Counted from the stretch's first letter, positions 17,661 through 29,200 are shown. The stretch is DNA of 64,000 nucleotides from Candidatus Melainabacteria bacterium (GCA_016212515.1 JACRFZ010000020.1:99241-163240); one strand, 5' to 3'. Program-made: numbers and translations. The notes: generated by a model from the letters alone, not told the origin.

Positions 17661-18455
17661 TCAATTAATTCGAAACGAATAGCCCACGCCCACAAAAGCA
17701 CTGGGGGAGCTTCTATTCAAGCCGAAGCCAAAATGGGCGTCGACTTGATGATAGGTCTTGATGTTCTTGACCGCTCCAAAATGCGCCACCTGAAAGGACG
17801 GTCTATGAGAATTCTGCGTAAAGAAACCGGCATATTCCGCAAAAGCGGAGGAAGTGGGAGAGAGGCTGCGAGTCACCATGGCAAAAGGCTGCCACTGCAC
17901 TTCACCGCCAGGACCATTGATAATTAGAGACTGCATGCCGCAAACGGCCCAGCGCTTACCCAGGTGTATGCTGTAAGGCAGCCGCAGCACAGGCTGGGCG
18001 ACGCTGCCACTGATGCGCCTCATACCAGAGGGTATATTCACCGCCGTTACCAGTGAGGCAGAGAGATGCTCCCGGTCTATGAGTTGCGTCTTGAGCCCCA
18101 CTTCATTCAAACCGCTGGCTCCTTCAAAAGACTGAGAAGGGCCATTTACTAGCACGTACTGAGGCACGAACATCTGTAATTCCAGGCGCCGAGTAGCTCC
18201 TATACGCACCTCGGTCTCAGGTATGTCGAAATAATTGCCGCCATGCTGAAAGTGTTGATACTGGCTACCATTCTCCAGTTGCAGGGTGCCCCTGGGTACT
18301 ACGATACCGGACTGACAAAAGCTGGGGCGGTTGGTATCTATGGGGTCGGTCTTTTCGATAGCAAGGGCAGGCAACCTGGCTGATGCCAAAAGCCAGACCA
18401 AGAGACATAAGAACTTTACGCACCCGTCATTGTCCGCTCTTTTATCTAGCCTCAA
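17661..18455 (-). CDS. Outer-membrane beta-barrel protein (MetA/transporter-like)
   Basis: A 264-residue exported protein with a hydrophobic signal segment (about 13-32, ending ARLPALA). The mature part opens with DTNRPSFCQSG and VVPRGTLQLENG, a pattern shared with transporter proteins of the phenol-degradation MetA family, and ends in alternating strands finishing GVGYSFRIN, fitting an outer-membrane barrel. The only start fitting the frame near the signal peptide is TTG at 18455, with CTAAGG about 9 bases upstream. It lies 208 bases upstream of the LysM giant on the same strand, so the three minus-strand genes could be transcribed together, though the gap allows a separate promoter. Substrate unknown. 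Confidence 0.7.
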   Translation of the reverse strand: MRLDKRADNDGCVKFLCLLVWLLASARLPALAIEKTDPIDTNRPSFCQSGIVVPRGTLQLENGSQYQHFQHGGNYFDIPETEVRIGATRRLELQMFVPQYVLVNGPSQSFEGASGLNEVGLKTQLIDREHLSASLVTAVNIPSGMRRISGSVAQPVLRLPYSIHLGKRWAVCGMQSLIINGPGGEVQWQPFAMVTRSLSPTSSAFAEYAGFFTQNSHRPSFQVAHFGAVKNIKTYHQVDAHFGFGLNRSSPSAFVGVGYSFRIN

Positions 18456-18542
18456 AGCCTGAACCTTAGAAATCCTTCTCCAATTAAGGATAGGACATCA
18501 GCCCCGGGGCGTTTGGATTAATTATGAAATTTTTGGGGAAGG

Positions 18543-18572
18543 TATTACATCGCTCCGTGTAATAGTGTAATA
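18543..18572 (+). promoter_or_regulatory. ArsR/SmtB-type operator ahead of the repressor gene
   Basis: TATTACA (18543-18549) and TGTAATA (18558-18564) form an inverted repeat with an 8-base spacer, and a second TGTAATA follows at 18566-18572. The site lies 19-48 bases ahead of the repressor ATG and overlaps a TAATAT sequence that may be the -10 element. This is the arrangement expected for self-repression. Confidence 0.7.
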
Positions 18573-18590
18573 TGAAGTTCGGAGGTAGTC

Positions 18591-18962
18591 ATGTCCCCCA
18601 GTCGAAAGCCCGAAAATAGCCCAACCTGCTGCCCGATCCAGGTATTGTTGCCGGACGTGCAACCTCTCACCGATGAGGAAGCCGGCGATCTCGAAGATCT
18701 TTTCAAAATCCTGGCCAACGACACCAGGTTGAAACTGCTGCACCATCTAGCCAGGGTTGAAGAAATGTGTGTCTGCGATCTGTCCACAGCCATGGAAATG
18801 AATGTGCAGGCAATTTCCAATCAATTGCAAAAGCTTTCCGACCGTAAAATTGTCGCCACCAGGCGCAGTGGCAATATGATCTACTACCGGCTGATCGACA
18901 ATTGTTTGATTGAAATACTCAAACAAGCTCAATGCTTGCTCATAGACAGCAAGACCAAGTAA
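18591..18962 (+). CDS. ArsR/SmtB-family metal-sensing repressor
   Basis: A 123-residue winged-helix repressor. The recognition region is VQAISNQLQKLSDRKIVATR, followed by the wing RSGNMIYYRL. CVCDL near residue 62 is the alpha3 metal motif of this family and a second cysteine pair (CC) sits near residue 14. CadC-like sensors of Cd, Pb and Zn use cysteines from these two places, so soft-metal sensing is likely. A strong GGAGGT precedes the ATG, and the operator described upstream overlaps the promoter. The gene is followed after 21 bases by a Cys-rich mini-protein, matching the smtB-smtA idea in cyanobacteria, although there the two genes are divergent. Confidence 0.93.
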   Translation: MSPSRKPENSPTCCPIQVLLPDVQPLTDEEAGDLEDLFKILANDTRLKLLHHLARVEEMCVCDLSTAMEMNVQAISNQLQKLSDRKIVATRRSGNMIYYRLIDNCLIEILKQAQCLLIDSKTK

Positions 18963-18983
18963 ATACCCAGGAGGGATCGAATC

Positions 18984-19121
18984 ATGGAAAAAACCTGTTG
19001 TGAATGTTGCGACACAAAAAACTGCAAACCCTGTGAGGGCTGCCAGTGCTGCTGCTGCTGTTGCAAAGTATACGAAGAGGGGAAAGATTGCCCCTGCACC
19101 CCTGAGAAACCCTGCAAATAG
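18984..19121 (+). CDS. 45-residue Cys-rich metallothionein-like protein
   Basis: A small open frame with 16 cysteines in 45 residues, arranged as CCECC, CKPCEGC, a run of six Cys, then CPC and a last Cys. This density and the CxC/CC pattern fit a metallothionein that binds Zn, Cd or Cu ions in thiolate clusters. AGGAGGG sits 8 bases ahead of the ATG, the gene is 21 bases after the ArsR-type repressor and it is closed by a hairpin, so it is very likely real and metal-induced. There is no histidine or CxH pattern as in SmtA/BmtA, so it is not a plain homologue. A Cys-rich copper-storage or delivery peptide is an alternative. Confidence 0.8.
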   Translation: MEKTCCECCDTKNCKPCEGCQCCCCCCKVYEEGKDCPCTPEKPCK

Positions 19122-19140
19122 AAATTGAACCAGGTGTGAA

Positions 19141-19166
19141 AAGGCGCAGGTATAAGCCTGCGCCTT
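19141..19166 (+). terminator. Terminator of the metal-response operon
   Basis: A perfect 10-bp stem, AAGGCGCAGG with CCTGCGCCTT and a 6-base loop, 19 bases after the Cys-rich gene. The plus-strand tail is only modestly U-rich. Confidence 0.75.
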
Positions 19167-19288
19167 CTCGCATCCCTAAACAAGTGTTGCGCTTGCCTTA
19201 AAGCGCCCCCTAGGCTCTGGACAAATCCTTTGCCAAGCCCTGAAAATTCATGCCTGTATCTACTTTCTAAGACTCAGGCTGGTAAAAA

Positions 19289-20005
19289 ATGCATACGCAA
19301 TATCAAGACTACAAAGACGGCGATCTGACTTGCGAAGCCTATATCGCCATAGATGAGAACAAGAAAGACAAGCGCCCTGCGGTTCTGGTAAGCCATGCCT
19401 GGGGCGGTCAAAGCGACTTCGAACGGGGCAAGGCGGAAAAGCTGGCTAAGCTCGGCTATGTGGGCATTGCCATCGACCTTTACGGCAAGGGCAACCGTGG
19501 CACCTCAATGGAGGAGAATGCCAAACTCATGCAGCCCTTCATGGACGACCGCGCCATGCTGAGAAAGCGCATTCTGGCGGCCCTTTCCTTTGCTAAGAGC
19601 CTGCCGCAAGTAGATGCAGACAAAATAGGTGCCATCGGCTTTTGCTTCGGTGGTCTTTGCGTGCTCGATCTAGCGAGAAGTGCGGCTGCCGGCGTGCAAG
19701 GCGTGGTGAGCTTCCATGGTCTTTTCCACGCCCCCAATATCGGCGAACAGAAGCCGATTACGGCCAAAGCCTTGATTTTGCACGGCTATGATGACCCCAT
19801 GGCCACACCGGAGCAGATGGTAGCCCTGGCCGCCGAAATGACAAAGGCTTCCGCCGACTGGCAGATTCACGCCTACGGCAATACTGTCCATGCCTTCACA
19901 AATCCGGAGGCCAATATGCCGGAAAACGGCATAGTCTATTGCGAGAAAGCCGACAAACGCTCCTGGCAGGCCATGGTCAACTTCCTGGCCGAAGCCCTGG
20001 CCTAG
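19289..20005 (+). CDS. Dienelactone hydrolase family protein
   Basis: A 238-residue alpha/beta hydrolase of the dienelactone hydrolase family. The nucleophile elbow is GFCFGG with cysteine (C118 region), the acid is D in HGYDDP and the histidine is in TVHAF, the full Cys-Asp-His triad of the family. No signal peptide is present. In catechol degradation such enzymes open dienelactones, but no other aromatic pathway gene is nearby, so a general hydrolase or detoxification role is more likely. It stands alone behind the metal-response operon terminator. Confidence 0.93.
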   Translation: MHTQYQDYKDGDLTCEAYIAIDENKKDKRPAVLVSHAWGGQSDFERGKAEKLAKLGYVGIAIDLYGKGNRGTSMEENAKLMQPFMDDRAMLRKRILAALSFAKSLPQVDADKIGAIGFCFGGLCVLDLARSAAAGVQGVVSFHGLFHAPNIGEQKPITAKALILHGYDDPMATPEQMVALAAEMTKASADWQIHAYGNTVHAFTNPEANMPENGIVYCEKADKRSWQAMVNFLAEALA

Positions 20006-20068
20006 GGCAAGAAACCAGCAAATTCTGCCAGCCTTGCGCGCTGCTTGCGCCGGTATTGCTCTCAGCAA

Positions 20069-20100
20069 CCAGGAATCTTGCGTAAGAGCAAAATTCCTGG
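20069..20100. terminator. Inverted repeat, possible terminator
   Basis: CCAGGAAT and ATTCCTGG enclose 16 bases that contain a smaller TTGC/GCAA stem. It lies 63 bases after the dienelactone hydrolase gene and 37 before the next start. No clear U-run follows. Confidence 0.35.
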
Positions 20101-20137
20101 GCTAATTTCGCTCAGCCAGCCTATACTGTAGAGCACT

Positions 20138-21637
20138 ATGGAAAAGAAATTAGTGCTAGTGACCGGTGCCACGGGTTACGTGGGTGCAAGGTTGATCCCA
20201 CTTCTGCTGGAAGCCGGGTATCTGGTCAGGGCCGCCGGCCGCTCCCTGGCCAAGCTCAAGGCCAGACCTTTTGCCGGACAAGAGGGAGTCGAGCTCTGCT
20301 CACTCAATGTGCTCGAGAGAGCGGAATTGAAAGCAGCCCTCAAGGACGTCTATGCCGTTTACTATCTCGTTCATTCGATGAATTCCAGCAGCCGCGATTT
20401 TGCCGAAGCCGATCGGCTGGCCGCCAGAAACATGGCAGAAGAAGCTGAAGAAGCTGGTGTAAAGCGCATGATCTACCTGGGCGGGCTGGGAGAAGATAGC
20501 CCGGAACTGAGCAAGCACTTGCGCTCCCGGGCGGAGACCGGAGAGATTCTTAAGAGCGGTAAAGTACCTGTCACCATCCTGCGGGCAGGCATGATTCTCG
20601 GTTCCGGCAGCACTTCTTTCGAAATACTGCGCTACCTGGTGGAGCGACTGCCCTTCATGATCACCCCCCGCTGGGTGAAGACACCCTCACAACCAATCGC
20701 CATTCGAAATGTACTTAACTATCTGGTGGGTTGCCTGGCCATCGAAGAAACCACCGGTAAAACCTACGATATCGGCGGTCCGGAAGTGCTTACTTACATG
20801 GAATTGATGCAAACCTATGCCCGTCGCGCTGGTTTGCCAAGACGAGTAATTTTGCCGGTACCTGTTTTTACCCCGCGAATCAGTTCCTACTGGATTCACT
20901 TTGTTACGCCGGTACCAGCCTACATCGCCCGTCCACTGGCGGAAGGTCTGCGCAACCCGGTTGTATGCAAAAACAATGAGATACTGAAACTGATACCACA
21001 GGATTTACTGGACGCGGACACAGCCATAGGTATAGCGCTGGAAAGGTTGCGCAGCCAGACCGTGGAAAGCAGTTGGACCGATGCCGGCAGCATGCCTGCC
21101 GCCGAATGGCTGGCGCCCGGCGACCCGGGCTGGGCCGGTGGTACTTATTACGAAGACAATCGCATCATCACCGTCAGCGATACCACAAAAGAGGTCTGGC
21201 AAAGACTGGTACGACTCGGCGGCAAAACCGGTTGGTATTACGGCAATTGGCTCTGGAAGCTGAGAGGCTTCATGGATAGAATGCTGGGAGGAGTCGGTTT
21301 AAACCGGGGCCGGCGCAACGAAAATGAACTGGGCGTAGGTGATGCCCTGGACTTCTGGCGGGTCGTTGAAGTAGAGGAGGAGAAGCACCTGCTTTTGCTG
21401 GCAGAGATGAAACTCCCCGGTGAAGCAATCTTGGAATTTCAAATCAGCCCCCAGGGCACACACACCCAGGTAAGGCAAATTGCCCGCTTCGTGCCCCACG
21501 GTCTGCTTGGCTTGCTCTACTGGTGGGCGGTAACCCCCCTGCACGAATTCGTTTTCAGCGGCATGCTCAAAGGGGTAGCGGCCAAGAGCCCCGCCACCAT
21601 AGTGGAAGGTCCACGCAGACAGCCCGGCAAGTCATAA
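20138..21637 (+). CDS. NAD(P)-binding SDR protein with DUF2867 domain
   Basis: A 499-residue two-domain protein. Residues 1-300 are an atypical short-chain dehydrogenase/NmrA-like Rossmann fold with TGATGYVGARL at the N-terminus. Residues 330-490 match DUF2867, a domain with a START-like look (WRVVEVEEEKHLLLLAEMKLPG). The same fusion occurs in proteins such as E. coli YbjT relatives, for which no firm substrate is known. No membrane segment or signal is visible. It is a single-gene unit with the hairpin at 20069 upstream and a convergent neighbour. Confidence 0.9.
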   Translation: MEKKLVLVTGATGYVGARLIPLLLEAGYLVRAAGRSLAKLKARPFAGQEGVELCSLNVLERAELKAALKDVYAVYYLVHSMNSSSRDFAEADRLAARNMAEEAEEAGVKRMIYLGGLGEDSPELSKHLRSRAETGEILKSGKVPVTILRAGMILGSGSTSFEILRYLVERLPFMITPRWVKTPSQPIAIRNVLNYLVGCLAIEETTGKTYDIGGPEVLTYMELMQTYARRAGLPRRVILPVPVFTPRISSYWIHFVTPVPAYIARPLAEGLRNPVVCKNNEILKLIPQDLLDADTAIGIALERLRSQTVESSWTDAGSMPAAEWLAPGDPGWAGGTYYEDNRIITVSDTTKEVWQRLVRLGGKTGWYYGNWLWKLRGFMDRMLGGVGLNRGRRNENELGVGDALDFWRVVEVEEEKHLLLLAEMKLPGEAILEFQISPQGTHTQVRQIARFVPHGLLGLLYWWAVTPLHEFVFSGMLKGVAAKSPATIVEGPRRQPGKS

Positions 21638-21723
21638 ACAGTAAGGAACTTGGTTGGCCAGGATCAGCAATTAAAATCTTTTGACGCTGAGTTTTTCTTC
21701 CGCTCCAGGTTGGCGATTACGGC

Positions 21724-23097
21724 TCAGTCCTTTTCACTACTCCAGACTACTGCCGGATCAACAACGATATATCTGTGTCCATGACCATCTTGACCATAAC
21801 GCGGCTGCTTCTTCAAAACATAGAGCGCGTCGGCTCTGGCCCTGGCCATATTTGCCTTGCCCCCCAGGGCTCTGAAGATGCGCGAGCGCAGTTCTCGGTA
21901 ATGGACATTGCCGGCATCTAAAACAATCGCCTGCTCGATAGCTTTCAGGGCCGCGGGCAAACGGCCGCTATGAAAGCGCTTTTCAGCCAGACCGGCATAA
22001 ATGCTGGGGTCTTTAGGCGCCCGGGCAAGCAATTGTTCGTATGAGAGCTCGTAGGCTTTCGTCTCACCCAGACGCCTGCGCAAATAGTCAAAGACAGCCT
22101 CAGCCCAGACTTCCTCAACCAGGCTTGAACATTTGTACTCAAGGGCCAGGGTCTTGTAAGCTTCTTCATCGCGACCAAGCTGGGCCAGGGCCACTGCTCG
22201 CAAGAGGCTGGCGGCCGGGGTTGCCTGCAAGGGTTGCGCACTTGACTTAAGAACGGCAAGAGCCCGCTCGGGCATGCCGGCCTTTATGTATGCCAGGGCC
22301 TCAGCTTGCATCAATTGCCTGGGGACACCGACTATACCGCCAGGCGACATGGACGGTGCTCTTTGCACATCCAAATTGGTCACCCGGCGCACGTCCATCA
22401 CCGTCAGGCGTTCACCCTTTTTGACTTTAGCGACAAGTACGAAATCAGAAGGCTTTGATGCCGCCGTCAGGAAAGGCAAACTCGGCAACTTGGACCGGGG
22501 CAAGTACTGCAACTGCACCTGGCTCGCCAGAAGAGGACCGGGAGAGAGATTTTCGCGGGCCACAAAGACCTGCTCATCGAAGAAGTGCTCGCGCTTCAAC
22601 TGATCGAGGGAAGGAAGAAACGGCTTGCGCCGCTCTTTCAGCGCCAACTCGGCGGCGGCGACTGTATAGCTGTCACCAGGAAAAATGGCAGACTCACTTG
22701 TAATGCCGGGACTCCACAACTTATTCTTCGTGGCCAGCACGAAAATCAGATAGCGCTTACCTGCACTGACCAAAGTCGGGCCGGAAGGCTGAAAATTACT
22801 TACCAGTTGTTCAAGGGGCTGCATCTGCCTGGGCGACTCATGCAAGTAATAACTGCCTAAAACAAGATTCCTGGGAACCGCAGACCCGGCCAGTTTTCGC
22901 TCTACCTCAAAAAGTCCCGACAAGTTGCTCTCCACCCTCTGGCATCGGGCCAATACGCAAGCAACCAGGGCCTCGCTTTCACAGCAAGAAGCCAATTCCC
23001 GCTCGCCGGTCAGGTGATCACCGGCCCATACCGAAGCCGGGCTGAGCAACAGTAAGGCGCCCAGCAGGAGCAAAAACAACCGACTTCTCTGGTTCAT
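21724..23097 (-). CDS. Secreted TPR-containing protein, unknown
   Basis: A 457-residue protein with a clear Sec signal peptide (RLFLLLLGALLLLSPASVWA). The mature N-terminus is Cys-rich (SCCESEALVACVLARC) in a region that looks like a small beta domain to about residue 130. The C-terminal half (from about 270) contains TPR units such as LAEKRFHSGRLPAALKAIEQA. I do not recognise a full-length family. The ATG at 23097 gives a compact signal; a GTG at 23112 would add five residues. It converges on the SDR gene and diverges from the hybrid kinase at 23276. Envelope location is likely. Confidence 0.7.
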   Translation of the reverse strand: MNQRSRLFLLLLGALLLLSPASVWAGDHLTGERELASCCESEALVACVLARCQRVESNLSGLFEVERKLAGSAVPRNLVLGSYYLHESPRQMQPLEQLVSNFQPSGPTLVSAGKRYLIFVLATKNKLWSPGITSESAIFPGDSYTVAAAELALKERRKPFLPSLDQLKREHFFDEQVFVARENLSPGPLLASQVQLQYLPRSKLPSLPFLTAASKPSDFVLVAKVKKGERLTVMDVRRVTNLDVQRAPSMSPGGIVGVPRQLMQAEALAYIKAGMPERALAVLKSSAQPLQATPAASLLRAVALAQLGRDEEAYKTLALEYKCSSLVEEVWAEAVFDYLRRRLGETKAYELSYEQLLARAPKDPSIYAGLAEKRFHSGRLPAALKAIEQAIVLDAGNVHYRELRSRIFRALGGKANMARARADALYVLKKQPRYGQDGHGHRYIVVDPAVVWSSEKD

Positions 23098-23275
23098 CCG
23101 TGCACCAGCCACTTTTCTACCTGATTCCCAGCATACAGCCCTTTCCCCAGCTTTACAACAAAAGCCTCAGGGCAGGAAATTGCCCCGGTAGCGACAGAGG
23201 CGCTATAATCTTGAGTCGGCTGCAAGAGCCTCTGGTGGAGTCCTGCGATTACTTTGCAATACAGTTGGTTCTGCC

Positions 23276-26200
23276 ATGAATTCGCTATTGAGCGACGAAG
23301 CTTCTAACCAAAATAAATACGCCAACCTGAAGCTTTTGCACCGTGGGCGTAAACACTTGATTTTTCGCGCCCAGAGAACAAGCGATAACTTACCGGTAGT
23401 GATCAAGACTCTGGCTCTTGCTCCGGCCAGCACCGCCCTCGCTTCCGACCTGAAGAAAGAGTACGAACGCCTCAAAAGCCTGCATTTAGCCGGTTCTGCC
23501 AGAATCATCGATTTCGAACAGTTTCAAGGCAAGCCGGCCCTTATCATGGAAGATGCCGGGCCAATAAACCTGGAAGGTTATCTACTGGAGAGGCGAAGGC
23601 AAAATTCGGCACCGGATCTGCTAACCCTTCTGCCCCTGGCCTTGAGCATGACGGACTGCCTGAATCGCATTCACAGAGCCGGTCTTCTGCACCTTGATCT
23701 TTGCCCGGCAAATTTTGTTCTGAACGATGCCGTGCAACCAACAGGCGTAACTATTGTAGATTTCGGCGCCGCCCATCAGGCAAATCAAACGGCAGCAGAA
23801 CCAATCGACCCCATCAGTCAGGATGGGACACTGGCCTACCTGTCGCCGGAGCAAACCGGGCGCATGAATCAGCCGATGCACTTCCCCAGTGATCTTTACA
23901 GCCTGGGAGCGATTTTCTATGAAATGTTCACGGGCAACCCACCCTTTCCTCTGCAAGATCCACTGGAACTCGTCCATGCTCATCTCTCGATTGCACCGGT
24001 GCCGCCTCATCAGTTGAATGCTAGTGTGCCGGAAGTGCTCTCACAACTGGTGCTCAAACTACTGAATAAGCGACCCGAGGATCGTTATCAAAGTGCCTAT
24101 GGTCTGGCCTGCGACCTGGAGAGAATCATCAATATGCAAGGGCTGGGAGAGCAGATTGCTTCCTTTCACCTCGGTCTGGAGGATAGACCCTACGGCCTAC
24201 AAATTCCTTCGCGTCTCTACGGGCGGGAAATGGAGACTGCCGCGCTTCTGCAAGCCTTCCACAATACAATCGAAGAAGGGCGAGCCGAGTTGTTTCTGGT
24301 GGGAGGTTATTCCGGGGTTGGCAAAACCACCCTGGTCAACGAGCTGTACAAACCCCTCATTCAAGAGGAAGGATTTTTCCTTTCCGGCAAATTCGATCAG
24401 TACCGAACAAACGTACCTTTTGCCACATTCCATCAGGCTTTCCAGGGCTTCATTCACTACCTGCTCACCAAACCCGATACCATCATCGAGCACTGGCGAA
24501 ACGAGCTGGAGAAAGCCCTCGGGCAAAATGCCGCCGTCATATTGAATGTAATTCCCGAACTGGAACTATTGCTGGGGGAAAAGCCGACGGTGCCGACTCT
24601 CAGCACCGCCGAAGAACAGTTGCGCTTCGACCTCACCTTCAGCAAATTCGTCAGCGTCTTTGCCAGAAGCGAAAAGCCAATGGCTATATTTTTAGATGAT
24701 TTGCAATGGGCCGATGCCGCCAGCCTTCGCCTGATCAAAAATCTGGTCTCGGAAGAGGGAATTGGCACATTGCTTATCATCGGAGCCTATCGAGACAATG
24801 AGGTAGGCCCCGAGCATCCGCTCAGTCAGATGCTGAAAGAACTGGCAGAGAGCGAAATAGCAGTAAACCAGGTTATCCTCAAGCCGCTTTCCGAAAAGCA
24901 AGCCTGTGCACTGGTGGCCGATACGCTGCGCTGCAGCGAATTAGAAGCAGCGCCCCTTTCCAGTCTTGTTTATGAAAAGACAAACGGCAATCCCTTCTTT
25001 ACCATTCAGTTTCTCAATACGCTCTATCAGGAGCACCTCCTCTTTTTCGACGACGGCGGCCGCACCTGGAAATGGGATCTAGCCCAGGTAGAAGCCCAGG
25101 GCTATGCCGACAATATCGTAGACTTGTTGTTGGCTAAATTATTGCGTTTACCAGCGGCCGTCAGAGAGATACTAAAACTAGCAGCCTGCCTGGGCAACAA
25201 AGGCGACTTCAGAACCCTCTCCATTCTCTGCCAGCAAGACGAAGCGGCGCTCATCGAGAACATACAACCGGCCATAGAACAAGGGCTCATACTCAATCAA
25301 TCAGGCATCTACAAATTTCTCCATGACCGGGTGCAACAGGCTGCCTATTCACTCATTCCAGAGGGGGAGCGCAGCCAGGAGCACTTGCGCATCGGACACT
25401 TGCTATTGCAACACTCTAAGAACGAAGAGGTCGAGGAGCGCGTCTTCGACATAGTCAACCACCTCAATCTGGGTAAAGCGCATATCACCGACACCGAGGA
25501 ATTGCTGGCTCTTGCTGCCCTCAATCTGGTTGCCGGTCGTCGAGCCAAAGCCAATACCGCCTATAACTTCGCCATTGAAATTTTTGAGCAGGGCGTTTCT
25601 TTGCTGAACGAAGAGTTCTGGAAGAAAGAACACCAGCTCTGCTTCAACTTGCTCTTCGACCTGGCCGAGTGCAACTGGATGTGCGGCAACTTCGACCAGT
25701 CCGTGAATCTCTTCGCCAACCTTTTGAATCACTGCCAGACCAAGCTTGAAAAAGCCCGTATCTATACCATGGAAATCGAACTATATACGGGCAAGACGGA
25801 ATTAAACCGGGCTGTTGAACGGGCTCTGGAAGCCCTATTACTCTTCGACATCAAACTCTCGGCCCACCCCACCAGGGAGGAAGTGCTGAAAGAGTACGAA
25901 AAGCTCTGGCAAGTTCTTGGTGATAGAAAAATAGAAGAACTAATTGCTCTGCCACTCATGAGCAATGAAGAAATAAAAGCTACCCTCGACATATTGCAGG
26001 CGCTGTATGCAGCCGCTTTATGCTCGGACCAAAATCTCTTTTTACTTTGCGCCTGTCACATAGTGACGCTCAGCCTCAAGCACGGACATTGCGACGCCTC
26101 CGTGATGGGCTATGGCTTCCTGGGTATGGGTCTGGCCAGGGTTTTCGGCAAATATGATGAAGCTTACCGCTTCGGCAAACTAGCCTTGAAACTGGTGGAC

Positions 26201-29200
26201 GATCGCGGTTTAACAGCCTACAGAGATCGCATCAATTTCATCTTCGGCGACACGGTTAACTACTGGGTCAACCATCTGAGAACCAATCTACAATATCTCT
26301 ATTCCTGCTTCGAGTCTGCCTCTCGAAAAGGAGATATAACCTATGCCGGGTACTGCTGCAACCATATTGTCATAGATCTGCTCATCTGGGGCATTCCCCT
26401 TGATGAAGTGTACGCACAATCGGAAAAGTATCTGGCCTACTGCCGCAGCGTCAAGTTTGATGCTCCGGCCGAAGCCATTATCGGCATGCAGCTGTTCATA
26501 CAGAATATGCGCGGTTTGACAGATTCTTTCACAAGTTTCGACGGCACCATAATCGAAGACAATGAGCCCTTCGATGAGACCATCTACGAATCCTACATAA
26601 CGCACTATCCGCAGCCCATCGTCATCTGCTGGTATTACATCACCAAACTGCAAGCGCGCTTTATGTCCGGGAAATATGATGAAGCCATAGAGGCCGCCAA
26701 GAAAGCAGAGCCCTTGCTCTGGTCCAGCCTGGCCCACATACAAGAGCCGGAATACTGGTACTACTACCCCCTGGCTCTGGCGGCCCAATACGATCAGGAG
26801 TTGCTCCGAGTCGGCGACGCAGACCAATGCAAACAATTGAAAGAGAAGGCGGTGACAATCATCGCCGCCCACCAGGAGCAGTTGGAACAGTGGGCGAAGG
26901 CCTGCCCGGATAATTTCCGCAACAAACATTGCCTGGTCAAAGCAGAGCTTTCACGGCTGGAAGGGCACCTGCTGGAAAGCGAGAGGCTTTACGAAGAGGC
27001 GATACACTCAGCCCGGGAAAACGGCTTCATTCAAAATGAAGCGCTGTCTAGTGAACTGGCGGCGCGCTTTTACAAGGGTCGCGGTTTTGAAACCATCGCC
27101 AATGCTTACTTGAAAGAGGCCTACCGCTGCTACAAACAGTGGGGTGCCCATGGGAAGTTGCGCCAATTAGAAAGGCAATATCCCGCCTTGAGACAGGATA
27201 ATCCCGCCGTTGCCTCCCTTGATTTAATCACGGTTCTGAGAGCCGCCCAGGCTATCTCAAAAGAAGTAGTACTCGACAATCTTCTGGAGACTCTGATGCG
27301 CACCGTGGTAGAAGCAGCAGGCGCGCAGAGCGGCATTCTCTTTCTCGAACAGGAGGGCGAACTTTATGTGCGAGCGAAAGCTTATATCAAAGCGGAAGAG
27401 TTTCGCAGCACAAACCAGGAACACCGTTCCATTGCAGTGCAAATAGAAGAGTTGGCTCTCAAGGACGGACGTGACTTGCCGACTGCATTGATCAACTATG
27501 TAAGACGCACCCACGAGACCATGGTGCTGAACGACGCATGTCGAGAGGGCGCAGGCGACAGTCTCGGCATGCTCGGCAATGATCCCTACTTCAGACAGCG
27601 CGGCAGCCGTTCCGTGCTCTGCCTGCCCATCGTAAAACAAACAAAGCTGGTAGGAATTCTCTACCTGGAAAACAATCTTGCCTCCCATCTCTTTACCGCA
27701 GATCGTATTGATTTGATGCAACTGCTCTCCACACAAATAGTCACGGCCCTGGAAAACGGCTTACTCTTTGCCGGCATTCAGAAACTCAATCTAGAGTTGG
27801 AACAAAGAGTGGAGGAGCGCACCGCTGAGCTGGCCATTACCAATTCCGAGTTGGCCAGAGCCATGGAAGCGGCAGAAGCTGCAAACCGAGCCAAGAGTTC
27901 CTTCGTAGCAAATGTCAGCCATGAAATTCGTACTCCCATGAACGCCGTAATTGGTATGAGCGACCTGCTCAGTAATACCGCTCTCGATGCCAAGCAACTC
28001 GATATGATCGGCACTATCCGCGAGTCAAGCGAGATATTGCTGGGCTTGATTGATGACATTTTGGACTACTCTAAAATCGAAGCTGGCAAACTGGAACTGC
28101 ACTTGAGCGACTTCAACCTGAAAGAAGTCTTGCAGAGTTGTACCAATTTGCTGAGGCAGAAAGCCGCTCAGAAGGGACTGACTATAGAGAGCCTGGTCGA
28201 GGAAGAGATACCATCTATGGTGTGCGGTGATCCGGCTCGCTTGCGACAGATTCTCATCAACCTGCTCACCAATGCCGTCAAGTTCACCGAAAAGGGTACT
28301 ATCAGAATCGCAGCCAAACTGGAGAAACAAACGGCAGAAGAGTTGCTTCTCTACATCAGCGTCAGCGATAGCGGTATCGGTATGGATGAGCAAACTCTCG
28401 GACAGCTCTTCCAGCCCTTCACCCAGGCGGACAACTCCGTCACACGCCGATATGGCGGCACCGGTCTGGGTCTGTCCATCTGCAAACGACTGGCGAACTT
28501 GATGGGTGGGGATATCGGCGTCACAAGCAAATTGAGAGAAGGATCGACATTCTGGTTCACCATCAAATTGAAAGCCGGCAAGAGCCAGAAAGCCAGCCTG
28601 ATAAGACCGACCGTTCATCCCCTCAGTCAGAGCGGTAGCAACAATCTGCCGCCTGTCTTAGTGGTAGAAGACAACCAGGTTAACCAGAAACTGGCACTCA
28701 TGCAACTCAATAGCCTCGGTCTGGACGGTGTCACTGTCAACAACGGCAGGGAAGCCGTCAAAGCATATGAAGAGAACCGGTACAGCTTGATCTTGATGGA
28801 CTGCCAGATGCCAGAGATGGACGGCTTCGAAGCGACTAGAGAAATTCGCCGCTTTGAGAGTAAGCACGGCGGGAAAGTGCATGTGCCCATTGTGGCCATG
28901 ACCGCCCAGGCCATGGCCCAGGATATGGAGGAATGCCTGGCTGCCGGAATGGATGCTTTTGTCAGCAAACCGGTAACACTCAATTCCCTGCAAGCGGTCT
29001 TATCCGACTGGTTGCCGCAGGCCGTGGAAAAACCAAGAGAAGCGCAGTACCTGCCCCAAGCGATCTGCGACGAGGAAATTACCGACCTCAACCAGAGGGC
29101 CCGGCGAGACTTCAGAGCCGGCTATGAATGTCTGCAGGAACTTCTCGGCAAGGAGAGTACCGACCAACTCTTTGAAAAATTCATTACCAGCGCCGAGAGT

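Noticed and set aside
26288..26929. 213-residue minus-strand frame
   Set aside because: Lies opposite the hybrid kinase TPR region; composition looks like a shadow.
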